Shown: in pieces, positions 10,709-34,600 of the stretch | Layout: each line of letters opens with the position of its first letter | How positions within the stretch are numbered: the stretch's first letter is position 1 | The notes under the pieces: model-generated | Told to the model about the DNA's origin: nothing | The model's database searches: none | The model's input: the letters and a program-made list of their open reading frames with translations, nothing else | Translations under genes and position numbers: made by a program | Assembly: GCF_012273895.1 (NCBI RefSeq) | Contig: NC_052109.1 | Span: forward strand, 4,850,432 to 4,914,431 | DNA length: 64,000 bases | Reading direction: 5' to 3' | Source: Zerene cesonia | Taxonomy: Eukaryota; Arthropoda; Insecta; Lepidoptera; Pieridae

Positions 10709-12061
10709 ATGAAAACTTTGAAGATTACCATTTTTGCTGGATTTTTATTTTTATTTAGTGGCGTTAATTGTAATCTCAGTGCGATTCTTAAGCCCTATGT
10801 GTATAAATTTGGTATGTAATTTTAAATATTTAACATGCTTTATATTGAATTTATTACTTAATGATACGACATAATCTACATAAACTGCAAAACATTAAGT
10901 AGGTTCATTTATATTATTCGCTTATTTCCTGTCTTTTTTTATCCATTCTACTTAGATTATATAAATTATGAATAAAAATAATTATTTATGATCTTAGGTT
11001 CGGCGTTAATAATGTAAAAAAATTATTAATAAGTAATATATTTCAGGAGAAGACACTGGTAACGTTGTTCAAATATTAGAAGGAACAATTTTGCCATTAA
11101 ACTTTCAAACATATAAGGATATACAGGTGATTAAATAAACACTTATATTTGCTTTGATATATTTGTTTTGTCTTACTGTCTCTCATATATCTACATGAGA
11201 GATAGAAAGATAAAGCTGTTTCTGCTCTGTTTACCCATTACCTATAGTAGGTAATACCCCTACTTAATTTCGATAATCTCTATTCATAGCATGTGTATGG
11301 ATAATGTATTATTACTAGTATAGTATTATAGCATTTATGGAAGCTTTCCTTTTACGCTGTAATGCTACGTAATATATTTAATAGCTTATTATTAATTTCT
11401 CTAAAGTTATCCTATGCATTTTGTTTTCTGTGCTAAAGCAGCAATTATTGTTCGATTCTACCTTTCTACCCTTATTATTTTATTATAATTTTATTTTTAT
11501 TTAAATTCTATTGCATAAATGTTACATAAAATAATTAATGTAAGAATTCTTTAACCTATATCTTTAAAAAAATTAATTACATATTAAATATTATCTTTTA
11601 CCCGCAGCTTCACACGCGCTAAATTCGGAGTAGTTTAACAGATGTTACTATACATATAAACCTTCCTCTTGAATCACTCGTAGTTTTAAAGATTTAAGCA
11701 CACATAGGGACATAGGGACTTATACTACATAGGGTCTTGCACTATCACTACATAATATAAAACAAAGTCTTAAAGCGATCGGTTTGCCTAATGAAGATTT
11801 TTAGTGGGTCCATCACATTAAAATCTGCTTTGATGCCTAAACTTTTTATTGCAGATACCTGATGGAATGGAAGTGAGCTATGTAGAAGTACGAGTGCATT
11901 CGTTATCTTCACCCAAAGTCGATTACGACAGCAGTAATCATCAAGTCTCAATCGCTTTCAGTTTTACTCAGCTATCAGCGTCTAACTACAAAATCATTGT
12001 AAAAGCAGTCCCTAGCACAGTTAATATAGTAAAAACTATTTTGAAAGGCAGTGAAATATAA
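10709..12061 (+). CDS. Small secreted protein, MBF2-like (copy 2)
   Basis: Exons are 10709-10811, 11047-11126 and 11855-12061 (103, 80 and 207 nt; phases 1 and 0), giving 129 residues. The signal peptide is MKTLKITIFAGFLFLFSGVN. The mature part repeats the family blocks (VVQILEGTILPLNFQTYKDI; IPDGMEVSYVEVRVHSLSSP; VSIAFSFTQLSASNYKIIVK). It is a clear tandem duplicate of the gene at 8020: the first two exons have identical lengths and the splice phases agree. The C-terminal tail (STVNIVKTILKGSEI) is unlike the neighbour's. The second intron carries an inverted CTAG-family repeat. The family identity (MBF2-like) is inferred from pattern; secretion is supported by the N-terminus. Confidence 0.82.
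11595..11763 (-). repeat. CTAG-family repeat in intron 2 of the 10709 gene
   Basis: It is the reverse of the 21655-21865 copy: it starts with the GC-rich end (ACCCGCAGCTTCACACGCG), then AGTAGTTTAACAGATG, AACCTTCCTCTTGAATCACT and ATAGGGACATAGGGAC. Confidence 0.6.
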
Positions 12062-12502
12062 ATCATTGTCTTTTATTATAACCATTAATGTTGTTTGATA
12101 AGTAATAAAAATATATATTATAAAATCAGGTGACTTTACCGACGTAGCAGGTACCTCATATATCCTATTAAAATTACCAAATGCGACACTAAATTAATAT
12201 TTCAAATTACACAAATTAACCTAAATATTGAACTACCACAACTTGCATTCAATTTTATACTCTTTACCATTTGGTTTCTATCTTAAAAGTAATTAAGTTA
12301 CATTCAATGCGTTAAATCAATTTTTACACATTGAGTTTCTCAAAGTCTAAGATGCTATAAACAATCATTAAAGTTTAACGTAACAAGGCAAACACCGTTA
12401 TTTAAATTTAATTTATATATTATAATTTTATAAATTATAATAAATAAGCAAATTAAATTTATGTAAATAATGCTGCTTTTACAATACTTGTGTAGTAACC
12501 TT
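12062..12502. other. AT-rich intergenic stretch
   Basis: Nothing beyond AT-rich sequence downstream of the 10709 gene; no repeat or exon that I can support. Confidence 0.5.
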
Positions 12503-12760
12503 TTATTCCTTTTCTGGGTGGACTACTGCGAGGAGGTTTAAAGTCTTCGATGTTTTTCTATTCATTTTTTTATTTATTTTATTTTTTTTTTTAATTAAAT
12601 GACCGCTATGAGGCGTGCACTTTTGGATTTTCCAAACTTTTTTATCGTTAAATGTAGAAAGGCATACATAAAAATCAACTTTGAGAAACTCCGTTTTATG
12701 CAATGATAAATCTGGTTCAAAGTAGACATGTGGCTGTATTGGATTATATTCATTTTGCAT
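12503..12760 (-). CDS. Unrecognised ORF, 85 aa
   Basis: This is an open frame from ATG at 12760 to a stop at 12503. The first half looks protein-like (NPIQPHVYFEPDLSLHKTEF, KVDFYVCLSTF, KKVWKIQKCTPHSGH), with two Cys and an aromatic-rich composition. The second half is Lys/Asn-rich and coded by an A-tract, so it may not be real coding. I cannot place it in a family. It could be a terminal exon on the same strand as the ORF at 12852-13130, but no convincing donor/acceptor pair connects them; it may equally be a pseudogene or noise. Confidence 0.2.
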   Translation of the reverse strand: MQNEYNPIQPHVYFEPDLSLHKTEFLKVDFYVCLSTFNDKKVWKIQKCTPHSGHLIKKKNKINKKMNRKTSKTLNLLAVVHPEKE

Positions 12761-12851
12761 CTTTTATTTTACATAATTTTATGCGGAAAAGAAAGAGAAA
12801 TAAATTACAAAATATTCCGATATGAATTTGGTGTGTATTTAAGACAAATTA

Positions 12852-13130
12852 TTAGAAAGGGTTTATTTCTGTAAAAAAATAAATTTTAAAGCGGTTGGTA
12901 TCTGTTTTATTAGGTAATACTACAGCAACCGAAGTTCTTTCAGTGGTGCTTTTGGATACAATTCCTCCTTTTGAACCTGTATACCGCATTAGTATAATGG
13001 TGAGCGAAGATTTTGTATCTCTATAAAATGGACCTACATTGTGCAGACTCTTAATAAAGTTCTCATCTATACCTACTCGTTTTCCAGCCCCAAAACGCAG
13101 AAACAATACATCATCAAATAACACATATCT
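12852..13130 (-). CDS. Unrecognised ORF or exon, about 93 aa
   Basis: The frame is open from a possible acceptor (CACATAG, at about 13131-13137 on the minus strand) to a TAA at 12852. It reads RYVLFDDVLFLRFGAGKRVG, IDENFIKSLHNVGPFYRDTK, LTIILMRYTGSKGG... and looks like part of a folded protein rather than random sequence, but there is no ATG upstream in frame before a stop. A pyrimidine-rich TTTATTTTTTTACAG near its end could be an acceptor instead. I do not recognise a family; an exon of an unmodelled gene or a pseudogene are both possible. Confidence 0.25.
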   Translation of the reverse strand, partial: RYVLFDDVLFLRFGAGKRVGIDENFIKSLHNVGPFYRDTKSSLTIILMRYTGSKGGIVSKSTTERTSVAVVLPNKTDTNRFKIYFFTEINPF

Positions 13131-13777
13131 ATGTGGAATATATCAGTATTATATCAAAAGTGAATATCGTTTATAATCAAAATACTTCCATTTTGGAATT
13201 TCAAATTAAATTTCCATTTTATAAGATTCCCTTTGGCGTTATTGGTTTTTCAGCAGCAACACCGGATTTAAAATGGCCCATTTAGACAAACTTGGCGTCA
13301 AGTTTTACTGGGATTTTAATTAATGCATTTAAATAAAATCTACCTATGTTAACTTATTGAAATAAAGTAAAAAATTACTAATTCTTTGACAGAACTCTCC
13401 TCACTGTTTTTATTCGAACATTTGACCCCATGATTCATCCCTCGATTATTGTCAAACCTACTCTGTAATATGCTCATTTAATGACTTTAGTGTTATTTAA
13501 AAATATTCATGCAGATAATTAATTCTAAATTCTTAATTTAAGGATTAAAAAATAAATACAATTTCGTTTCAATATTTTTATATAAAACGTTTATTTTTAC
13601 CATTGACGGCTAACGGCTTGTGACGTCAATTGTAAAAAAATATACATATATATTATATAAAATAAAAATAAAAATATGTATCGTAAATATAATGGGTAAT
13701 TTTAAATTGCAATATTATGTCCAAAATGTTAAAGTATATTACACTGCTCTGTGCCACTTTAGTTATCAATATGAAAG
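13131..13777. other. Intergenic stretch 3' of the TSSK gene
   Basis: AT-rich. It presumably includes the kinase's 3' UTR on the minus strand near 13777. No other exon is visible. Confidence 0.5.
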
Positions 13778-14812
13778 CTAGGCGTGGGAACGGATATTGA
13801 TATCATCGTGTCTCTCTCGTTCAGTCTCACGGTGATCTCCAGAAACACGTAGACCTGCCGATGTGCCAGCTTCATCATGCTTTCCTGGCGAGTGAGGGGC
13901 TGAGGGAGCAGACTGCACTAAACGTCCCATCAAACTCGCACTTTTGTCCTTACGCGGTCGAGTCCATTCATGGGACAAAACGCGATCCAAAGTCAACCGT
14001 AATGTGATATCCGGCTCTAAAATATGACGCACGATGGACTTAGCCGCTGCGGAAACGGAATCTCGAATCCTCGAGCGAAATACCCAATTGCGTGACATTT
14101 GATCTTTCAGTAGCTTACGGAGATTTGAATCATCAAATGGCATCGATGCGTTTAACATTATGAACAAAATGATACCAAGCGACCAGACATCTGCGAGTTT
14201 GGGATTATATGGAGTTCCGCTCACAACTTCTGGGGCAGCATAAGCGGCTGACCCACAGTACGTTTGACTCAGTACGCGTCTGTTGTCACCATCTGTACAA
14301 AATCTGGCAAAACCAAAATCGGCTAGTTTCACATTAAAACGTCTGGATAACAAAATATTCTCACACTTTAGGTCTCTATGAGCAATATTTTTACTATGTA
14401 AGTATTGTAAACCGCTTGCCATCTGCCTAAACCACAGCTTAGCCTGGTTTTCTGGGACAACCCCATTACGCTTAATAAAATCTAGGAGGTCCCCATTATC
14501 GGCATATCTCATAAAAATAAATACTCGAGGTCCTCTCTGTAATATACTATGTACTTGAATAATATGAGGATTTTCGATTTTTGTTAAAATATCTAGTTCA
14601 CGAGGGAAAAACTTTTCTAAAAAATCTCGAGGTGCTTTTTCTTTGTCAAATATTTTGCATGCCAGGTGCATTCGCTTTGGGCTAGATGCATCACAGTATT
14701 CTGCTAGGTGGACGGTTGCATACGATCCTTGTCCTATTTTTTTGCCAATTAAATAGCCTCTTTGTTCCAAGGCATTGACCTCGGAGCTGCGAGGGCTGAG
14801 ACGCTCAGCCAT
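13778..14812 (-). CDS. Testis-specific serine/threonine protein kinase (TSSK family), intronless
   Basis: A single uninterrupted frame of 344 residues. TSSKs are Ser/Thr kinases of the CAMK group that act late in sperm development. The kinase domain spans residues 20-283: Gly-loop GQGSYATV (27-34), ATP lysine K53 in ACKIF, the TSSK-like APRDFLEKFFPRELDIL (60-76), catalytic HRDLKCEN (145-152), DFG (165-167), activation segment QTYCGSAAYAAPE (183-195), ADVWSLG (207-213) and MPFDDSNLRKLL (224-235). All catalytic residues are intact. The tail after residue 290 is Ser/Pro-rich and then rich in Arg, Asp and His. The lack of introns is common for TSSKs, which often arose by retroposition. The start is the first Met of the frame, 19 residues before the domain. 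It is transcribed away from EXOC5, 1.5 kb away. The exact orthologue (TSSK1-4) cannot be fixed by eye. Confidence 0.92.
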   Translation of the reverse strand: MAERLSPRSSEVNALEQRGYLIGKKIGQGSYATVHLAEYCDASSPKRMHLACKIFDKEKAPRDFLEKFFPRELDILTKIENPHIIQVHSILQRGPRVFIFMRYADNGDLLDFIKRNGVVPENQAKLWFRQMASGLQYLHSKNIAHRDLKCENILLSRRFNVKLADFGFARFCTDGDNRRVLSQTYCGSAAYAAPEVVSGTPYNPKLADVWSLGIILFIMLNASMPFDDSNLRKLLKDQMSRNWVFRSRIRDSVSAAAKSIVRHILEPDITLRLTLDRVLSHEWTRPRKDKSASLMGRLVQSAPSAPHSPGKHDEAGTSAGLRVSGDHRETERERHDDINIRSHA

Positions 14813-16324
14813 GGAGCTCTATCGACTTTATCCTAACCCGTTTAGGATACATTGGACATCTCACGTGTACGATAGGTCTACAATGTTCAGTGGCACTCCT
14901 GTCAAACTTTTCAAACAATATTTTGTAGGTATTTTTCGCTCACCTCTCATATAAGAGAGTAATATGATAATTGTAAACGTTAATATCACGCACGAAATTT
15001 TGTTAAATATATTACGACATCACAAAGAATTTGGATATAAAAAAACGCTTTCACTATCAAGAAGTCTTCCAAAAAGACGTATTTGCTACATTGACGTACA
15101 TTTTTTTCTTTTGTTTCTAAAATTAAATTGTTTTTCAATTATGCCTGTATAGGTCTTATTAGAGGCGATTTTTTTTATTGAAATTCTGAGAGAATTAATT
15201 TTCAAGGTATGCTTGTTTGGTCATAATAAAATTAATGTTCTCAATACTTTTGGTTAATTCTCCTCTTCTAAAAAATTATTTATAATAGTACAAATCCAAG
15301 ATTTCTGTAAGGTTTACATATGATCTGTGGTAACACAAATGCACACAGGATTATAGAATAAAGATTTTGCTTGAGTTTTCATTGATTAAGTTTAGAGTAC
15401 TTATGTTATTATAATACATTATTGTTAGAATTATTTGTATGTATTATTGTTTGGTATAGTATCCATTAATACTGCGTGACGGAGATAACGGTTAACAATT
15501 CATATGACAATAGGTATCTAAGTAGATTAACATTAAACGTTACATTACGGAGTAACTAGTATATAAGTGTATAATCGATAGAATAACTGATAGATTCATC
15601 ATCAGCCTATATATGGTCCCATTGCTAGCACACAGACTTCCAATGAGGGTTCAGGTCATAATCCACCACGCTGGCCAAGTGCGGGTTCGCAGATGTCACA
15701 TGTCGACGAACTTTTGATTCTCAGATATGCAGGTTTCCTCACGATGTTTTCTTATGCCGTTTTGAGCAGTGGTGATGTTATACATGCGCAGATAAATTGA
15801 AAAATCAAATTATTTCCTGCACGCTCGCCTGGTCTCGAACCCCGATTTGTTGATTTTTAAAGTCCGAGGTCCTCACCACTGAGCCACCACTGTTTTTTTT
15901 ATAGTAACTATACTAACTCATAGATTATATTACGCTTATACTAGTGCTTACCCGTATTATTGTACTACTCTTGTTGTAACTAGTTCTTAATCTGTGCTCT
16001 TTGCTAATGCTCAATTTGTGATGTCGTCTGCGGCCTGTCATTGAAATGCAACTGTCAACTGTCAAGTGCTGACATTAGAAAAGTTTTCTTGTGAATTGCT
16101 GAACATAAATTAAAATACAATTCTTATGTTTATCTATATAAAATTTAAGATACCATAAAAAATATAAAAATAATACAAGTGACTGTATATTTAAAATTAA
16201 ATAACTTGCAAACTAGTGTTATTTCTCGTATCAAATAACTGTCTGTAAGTGGGAGGAGAAGTGAGAATTTAAATATATTCACTGTAAATATTCATTGAAT
16301 ACTTTATATTCTCCGGCTGCCAAT
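14813..16324. other. Divergent intergenic region between TSSK and EXOC5
   Basis: It separates two divergently transcribed genes and so should hold both promoters. It contains the full-length SINE at 15597-15892. No TATA box stands out next to 16325. The frame at 14964-15152 has no coding character. Confidence 0.6.
15597..15892 (-). mobile_element. Full-length tRNA-derived SINE
   Basis: On the minus strand the head has an A-box TGGCTCAGTGG (plus-strand 15876-15886) and a B-box GGTTCGAGACC (15831-15841), the internal pol III promoter of a tRNA. The body has ATCGTGAGGAAACCTGCATA, ACATGTGACATCTGC and CACTTGGCCAGCGTGGTGGA, and the tail GGGACCATATATAGGCTGAT GATGA. It is the most complete of five related copies in the window (6391, 23450, 44318 and 59950 are partial). 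Confidence 0.88.
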
Positions 16325-27978
<11,654 letters not shown>

Positions 27979-28299
27979 ACGGAACGATATATTTATGTTA
28001 TTTTTTAATTATTTAAGTTGAATCATATTTAATGTTATTTAATAAAGTATTTAAAACAATGGTTTATCTTTTTACTTCTAACTGAAATTATAATGGGTCT
28101 TTTATGAGAATGGTAGGTAAATCGTTATATATGTAGCCGTATCTAGTAAGTGCTCTAGTTTTTTTTTTTATAATTCAACTCGCTTAACAAATTTCAGCTA
28201 TCATATTTCGCTTATGTTAGAGCATCTATAATTCGAGTGTGCACTGTGTAAGCGATTTGAACGACCGCGCTTCGCTAGCTATAATATGATGTTGTTATA

Positions 28300-28606
28300 A
28301 TACGAAGCCCCTTATCATTGATATCTATACGACATAGCTTCACTACGTCCATTCATAAGTCCGCCCCACCACGGCCGCTATTTGAATGAACGCGCGAGTG
28401 TGCGTGCGACGCGGGCGCACCTACGGCCGTCTTGTGCCGCAGTGCCGACCGAGCCGGCTCGCAGCCTACTTGTATTCCACCGCGCCGCTTTTCGTCTCGC
28501 GTAATAAACAGTGATATGCACACATGTTCAGTGTAACCCGCACTAATACTTCCATATAGTGCTGTGACAAAATCGCTAATCTGGATACCTTAATTAAAAT
28601 CGAGAG
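28300..28606 (+). promoter_or_regulatory. CpG-rich promoter and non-coding first exon, probably of the Pointed-like gene
   Basis: Within AT-rich surroundings this stretch is rich in CpG (for example GCGCGAGTGTGCGTGCGACG CGGGCGCACC). An initiator-like TTCAGTG lies at 28528-28533, and the region ends AAATCGAGAG with a strong GTAAGC donor at 28607. No ATG frame is sustained, so I read it as a 5' UTR exon on the plus strand. Assignment to the exon at 42013 is an inference. Confidence 0.5.
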
Positions 28607-31600
28607 GTAAGCCGCGTTGGATGTGTTTATTTTCATTCAAGCCCGACGCCTACGCGCGAGCCTGTCGCGATTTGAGCGACGAATTTACATGTTATAAGTT
28701 CATTCATTGGACGTTAGGGCCTATTTATATTATTATCGGAGTGCGTGTGATATGAATGGGTGATTAGGGAGGCTTATTGTAATGAGAGAGACGCCAGGAA
28801 GAGCTCGAGTAACCGGCTTTGTAATCCGGGCGTTAGGTTGTATGGGGTTTTAATCGGTCGAGCGCGTTATCTAGGTGAGACCGGCTGCGTCCGTTCCATT
28901 TCAAGTGTTTTTATCCCGGGCTACCTGAGTCGAGCGATACTCGTCTTGCCACAAATCGATTCGTGCTAATATAGCCCTCACAGCCCGATCAGACCACACC
29001 TTACAATAATTTGCGAATCCATTCGATAGCTTTTATCATAATGATATATGATCACTATTTATGAATAATTAATGTCATTTCAAGTTCGATTTTATAGGTG
29101 ACGATAACAGGCTGCACGATAAATCAATAGTTTAACAGTTGTGTTTACAAAGTAACTCTTAAACAAAGGTTGCAGTTATGAGCTGGAGGTATAAATCAAC
29201 TCTATCGTAAGAGCTGTGCTTGGCTTCAAATTCTACCAGGCACAAAGCTAAAGAAAACAATGACATCAGATAAAATATCCATATCAAGTAGATAAGCGTT
29301 CATAGATTAGGAGTAACATTAAAATTATGATTACGTTACTGTGCAGTCATACATTTTCATAATATTTTTTTGACTCAGCAATCATCATAGATACCTACAC
29401 CTCGTTATCTGAATGACTTATATTATGAATTTGAATGTTTTATCCCCTTAATTTAATTGTAAAAATTATTATGACTTACATTCATAGTTTCGAATCCTAC
29501 TCAAGATTAATTAATTTTAAAACGTATCTTAAAGTTTTCAAACATTAGTAGATAAAAATATGTATATTTAAACAATGGAACACCATCAAGTAAAATGACG
29601 ACCTAATATAATTTCTCAGAATATTACGGAATTTATCACTGAATAGATAATAAATTTATCATTTATTTAATGAAACACAATAATACGTATTGAACAATTT
29701 TTACAAACTTTGCCTCATACAACGCCTACATTTACGTAGCTATCATATCTACAAATTGAATCTAATATGATGACTATCAGGTTATCTAAATATATATTGC
29801 AAATATTGTTTTGGGAATTCCACTTTGTAAGGTGATCTCCCTTCGCAATTGTTTTCATCTTTTCACATATTTTAATTAAGGGCTGATTTCTGGGACCTAA
29901 CTACGAAAACATATATCTCAGAACATATCCCTATAATAATTACTTGCAGAACATTCACAACATATTATAATATAGTGTATACCAACTTACTGTTTGGCGG
30001 TTTGCTCTTTGTGTAGATCAAGCTTATCTAAGTAATAAACATAATTAAATTCAATTAATATTTTACAATATTAAAAAGTTACAATATTAATTCACTGGTA
30101 CTAATTGTTAATTAATACATATTACATTTATTTGCGTATGAAATAACGTTTTTCTCAACGACCTTTACATTAAGTTCTTTACATATTTCTTTACTAAAAA
30201 TCTTTACATTCAGTTCTCGATAGCTTTCTTATGTCATAGTGTCGTGGTTGGTCTGATAGTAAGCGATCACCAACGCCTATGAACATTCGCAAAGATAGTG
30301 CCTCCACGAATGCACTGGCGGCTTTTAAGGGTAAAGAAAGTATTGACGACTGATAAGAAAGAATGGACTGGGATAGATGAAGAAAAGAAAAGGAAAGGGA
30401 CCTCTTTTCAAATTCAGGATTACGCTTCTATCGCATCGATATATATACCTATATATTAATGTTCAAGGCGTATATTTTTTTTTAATTTTAATTCGCCTAA
30501 ATGTGAAAGATTTGTCGATTTGCATATTCTTTCATCACCATAAACAGTTTAATAGTTATTGATGCAATAAAATGTATGTGGAGGCGTCACAAAGGTTACA
30601 TATGCTTGATTACAGAAGGTACAATTAAGTGTAAACAATATAAAAATCAAAGATTATTTTTATCATTGGAAAAGAGGATTAAAGTAAAAGTAGCGCAATG
30701 TGTATTTTACAATTAATAATTATTGTTATCAAAAACATTTTAGTAGTCTTATTTTCAAATTTCAAATATTCAAATTTATTTACAAAAAATAAATAAAATT
30801 CAATGTTAAAAGTTATTAATGATCAATTTAAGAACATTTTTAATATCGTTTAGGAACTTTCATACAATGTCATTATAATAATAGAAAATACCCTCACACC
30901 TACATATAGAAGGTGAGTTTTCAAAGGATTCAAAATAGGTTAATCTTGTGATACAAGAATCTGTTAGTTTTGACGACCCAATAATTCTTTAAAGGCTTTA
31001 AAAAAGCGTAAAGAAATTAATTGATTGAAGTCACCATGCTCCTTCATAAGTAGTCCCACTTTCTAACAATGTAGATTATTATTACATCATTATTCACCAC
31101 ACGTCTTATAAACCAGCGCTATACTGCGCAGTACACAATTCATTCATAATTTTATTTAACCGCGGTTTCCACGAAAGCCCTTTAAAGCTTCAGTATAAAC
31201 TGTAACCCTTATTGCTTTCGTGGTTATTTTTGTAGAACAAGTTTCGATTGCTTGAAACAATGTTCGCGCTTGTTCTTGTAACGGCCGCTTCTTGGTATCG
31301 GACTGATCCGCATTAGTTGCGTTTCTACTTCTGGTTTATATTTGTGTGTGCTTATTCGTGATAAAATCGACATTCATTTTCTTGTAATATAAAAGTGAGA
31401 TATTTGTGAGTTGTCTGAGTAGTAGCGTGAACTCGGAAGGGTGATAAATGCAAATTCAAATTCCTTTATTTGCATCAACACAATTCGGAAAATAAAAAAT
31501 AATTACAATAGTAAGTTAATGTTATCTTACAATTGAAGAATACTTAAGAAAAAAAAATGTTTTTCCAATTAATGTCATTAACGATTACATACATCATCAT

Positions 31601-34600
31601 TAATATCATGAAGACACATCATGGAATATAATATGCGATATTAACTATGAAAACAGTGGGCAAAAAGGCTTCTCTGTTTCTGAATGTCTTTAATTTATTA
31701 ACAACGCCAACATTCGGACACAGCTGTAGATGTTGGTTAAATAATACATTAGTATCGTTTAATGGTATCGGAAAAGCAATTGAATTTTACAACCACGCCA
31801 CAAGGTTAAAAGTAGGTGTCTTTGTACAAATTCCAGAATAGAACCGTTTAGCTTACAGATAAACTTGAAATATTAACAATTTTATATTATTATTTTATAT
31901 TATTGTAATATTATTTTATTTAATATTTACAATTGCATGTTTTGAATTAAAAATATGAACCAAACAATAAATATTTCGTTGTTTTGCATTTATTTTCAAT
32001 CTAAAATATAATAAGTTTATGACCATTTAATAATTAATTCTTAATAGAATGAAACATATACGAGTTCTTTAATTTGTAATGAAATACGTTTAGAAATCAA
32101 AATTCATCTTTCAAATTCTTTACCCTAGAACTGATATAAATAAAAGCAAGAGATTCGAAGCAGTTACATTAAAATAAATCTTTTTACGAACAATTTGATA
32201 TTTTCCTAGCTTTAATGAATGTTTTGTTAAAAACACGGAGACCTTTTCGCACGATGTTTGTTATTATAGCAACGAAAGCTTAAACCACTTCACGATAACG
32301 CTTTCAATAGCACCGCTTATCACATATTACTGCGGTAATTCACGTACGTAGAAACGCAGAAAAATCACAAAACGTTACGCAGTCACATATTATCATGTTA
32401 TCACATATCCACAGTGTTATCTGGATATCTGAAGGCTACGGGCTTATGTAAATTATGTATTCAAATTCAATTTCTATGTCGCCAGTTAGGAGATGTAGGT
32501 ATTATTTTAAGAGTCTAAGTCTTTCTATCTTCATATGGATTTTGTAGGACATTTTATTTATGTTCTTAATTTTGTTAATCTATTTAATTACTTAAAATAT
32601 TACCAACCAAAACCATACGGATACAACAACGTATGCAGGCAGTAGGTACATTGTATGTAGCACAAACTAAGCAAATGTATTTTCTTTACGTGGATAAAAA
32701 AGGGGAACATCGCTAAAACTTTGATATAAAACGGTTTATACTTACATAAATTTCCTACGTATAATATATAAGAAGAACTATTATAACTATACACTCGAGG
32801 TTATATAAACAGCGCACTAAATAAACGCACATCTTGCAATTTCTATGTCATGGTATATCCAATATTCATGCTGGTTCCTTTGCAATTCATAGCTAATTCT
32901 TGCAGATAAGAAACGCCATATTTTGTTTCTTTCCATATAAAAGATGCTTATCGTTATTCGAATTCTACAATCAACGATAAATAACACCTGTAAGGTTCAT
33001 GTGCGCGACTTTATATACAAAAGAATAGATATATAATATGCTAGTCACTGTTTGAATCATAAGTAACCTGTTTGAACTTAACCTATCTTGTACATAATAT
33101 ATAAGTCATTATCAAACTTTGATAGACTTTGATATTAATAATTTTTATTTTATTTTTTTGCAATATTTTAATCTGTTACAAAATTGACTCTAGTATAATA
33201 AGCGAAGTTAATACTATATTGATAACTCATCATCACTTATAGGCAATAAATACATCTAATTGTTATCTATAATGTCAAATTTAATTTATAACAATTTAGT
33301 TATCGGTCAATTTCGAAATTATTGATAAAAGCAAAAATTTTATATTTAAATCTAAACATACACAGCAATCTTTCAGGCATACTTAATTAATTCAAAGCCC
33401 AAAATTATGTACTTCGATATTATAAAATATAAATTGATAAAACAGGAAATTTCCAGCAATTACCTACTTAAATATATCCGTTCGTATATATTTTAATAAT
33501 TTGAACATGCAAAATCCGCATTCAAATATCAACGCCGAAAGCAATCTCACTTTAAAAATCTGTCCATCATTCGAGCTATACGCAGCTGAGGTTGGTGCTC
33601 TATCGTTGCGGGGGTGGGAGGGGGTTGAGGCAACAGATGCGCACACGCAGGCTCTACGTGTTTGTGAGATTTAATAGGATGTTCGGTTGTGTGCGTGTAG
33701 GGCGCTGTACACCTTGCACGCAACGGGACCCGAGCAGGTAGAAATATAGCCTGCTGACATGTTTTTAAACGGATCCCTGCGAATATGAATTTTGGGAAAC
33801 ATAAAACATCTCACGACGAGCAGTTATTTCGGGGAAACAATGAGAGGTTTCGTAAAATACACGCGTGCGTGAGCATTTTATATAATCCTTCGCATATCTT
33901 TTGCGTCAATCTAACAGCATAATACAATTAATTAGAAAATAATACCAGCAATTAATACAACACTTGAGTAGTTCGCATTTGGCAATATAAATACTAAATA
34001 AGGTTTCTATTTCATTTTTAATCAGTTACAAGTTATTGTCTGATATCTTTACAATGTTACTATTTCATCCACTTTGAATTTAAATACCTAAATATAATTT
34101 AGTATCTAGTTCACATTTGATTAGTCAGCTCCTCTTTTGATAAAACAGTTTACATTAACTCATAATATTTTGGACGCTTCCTCAGTACTCCACGTTCTAA
34201 TTTTGTGAGCGTTGGAATTTTTAATCACGAATATTTTTTATATACCACAACACTCGACATAACAGATGTTCGTATTCGGGCGAAATCTTTATCTTAGGCT
34301 TATATAACTAGAAGTTGAAAGCACATTTGTTTATTCAGCAAACATAAAAAACTATTTACCCAACATTTTACCATCTCCTCGCAACTGGTTATTTCAAGAT
34401 TAACCTTGATCTATGGACTAAAAATAATTATTTGATTTCGTTAATGCAATATGAAATCTGTTACTTTTCTTTCTGTTACTTACTTCCATTTATTCTTAGT
34501 TTAATCACTGATTTAAATAATCAAAAAACTATCACTTTATCACTTTTATTTACTGTTATTACGGAGAAGTAGGCAGAAAATTTATCTTATTGTCTGTTAT

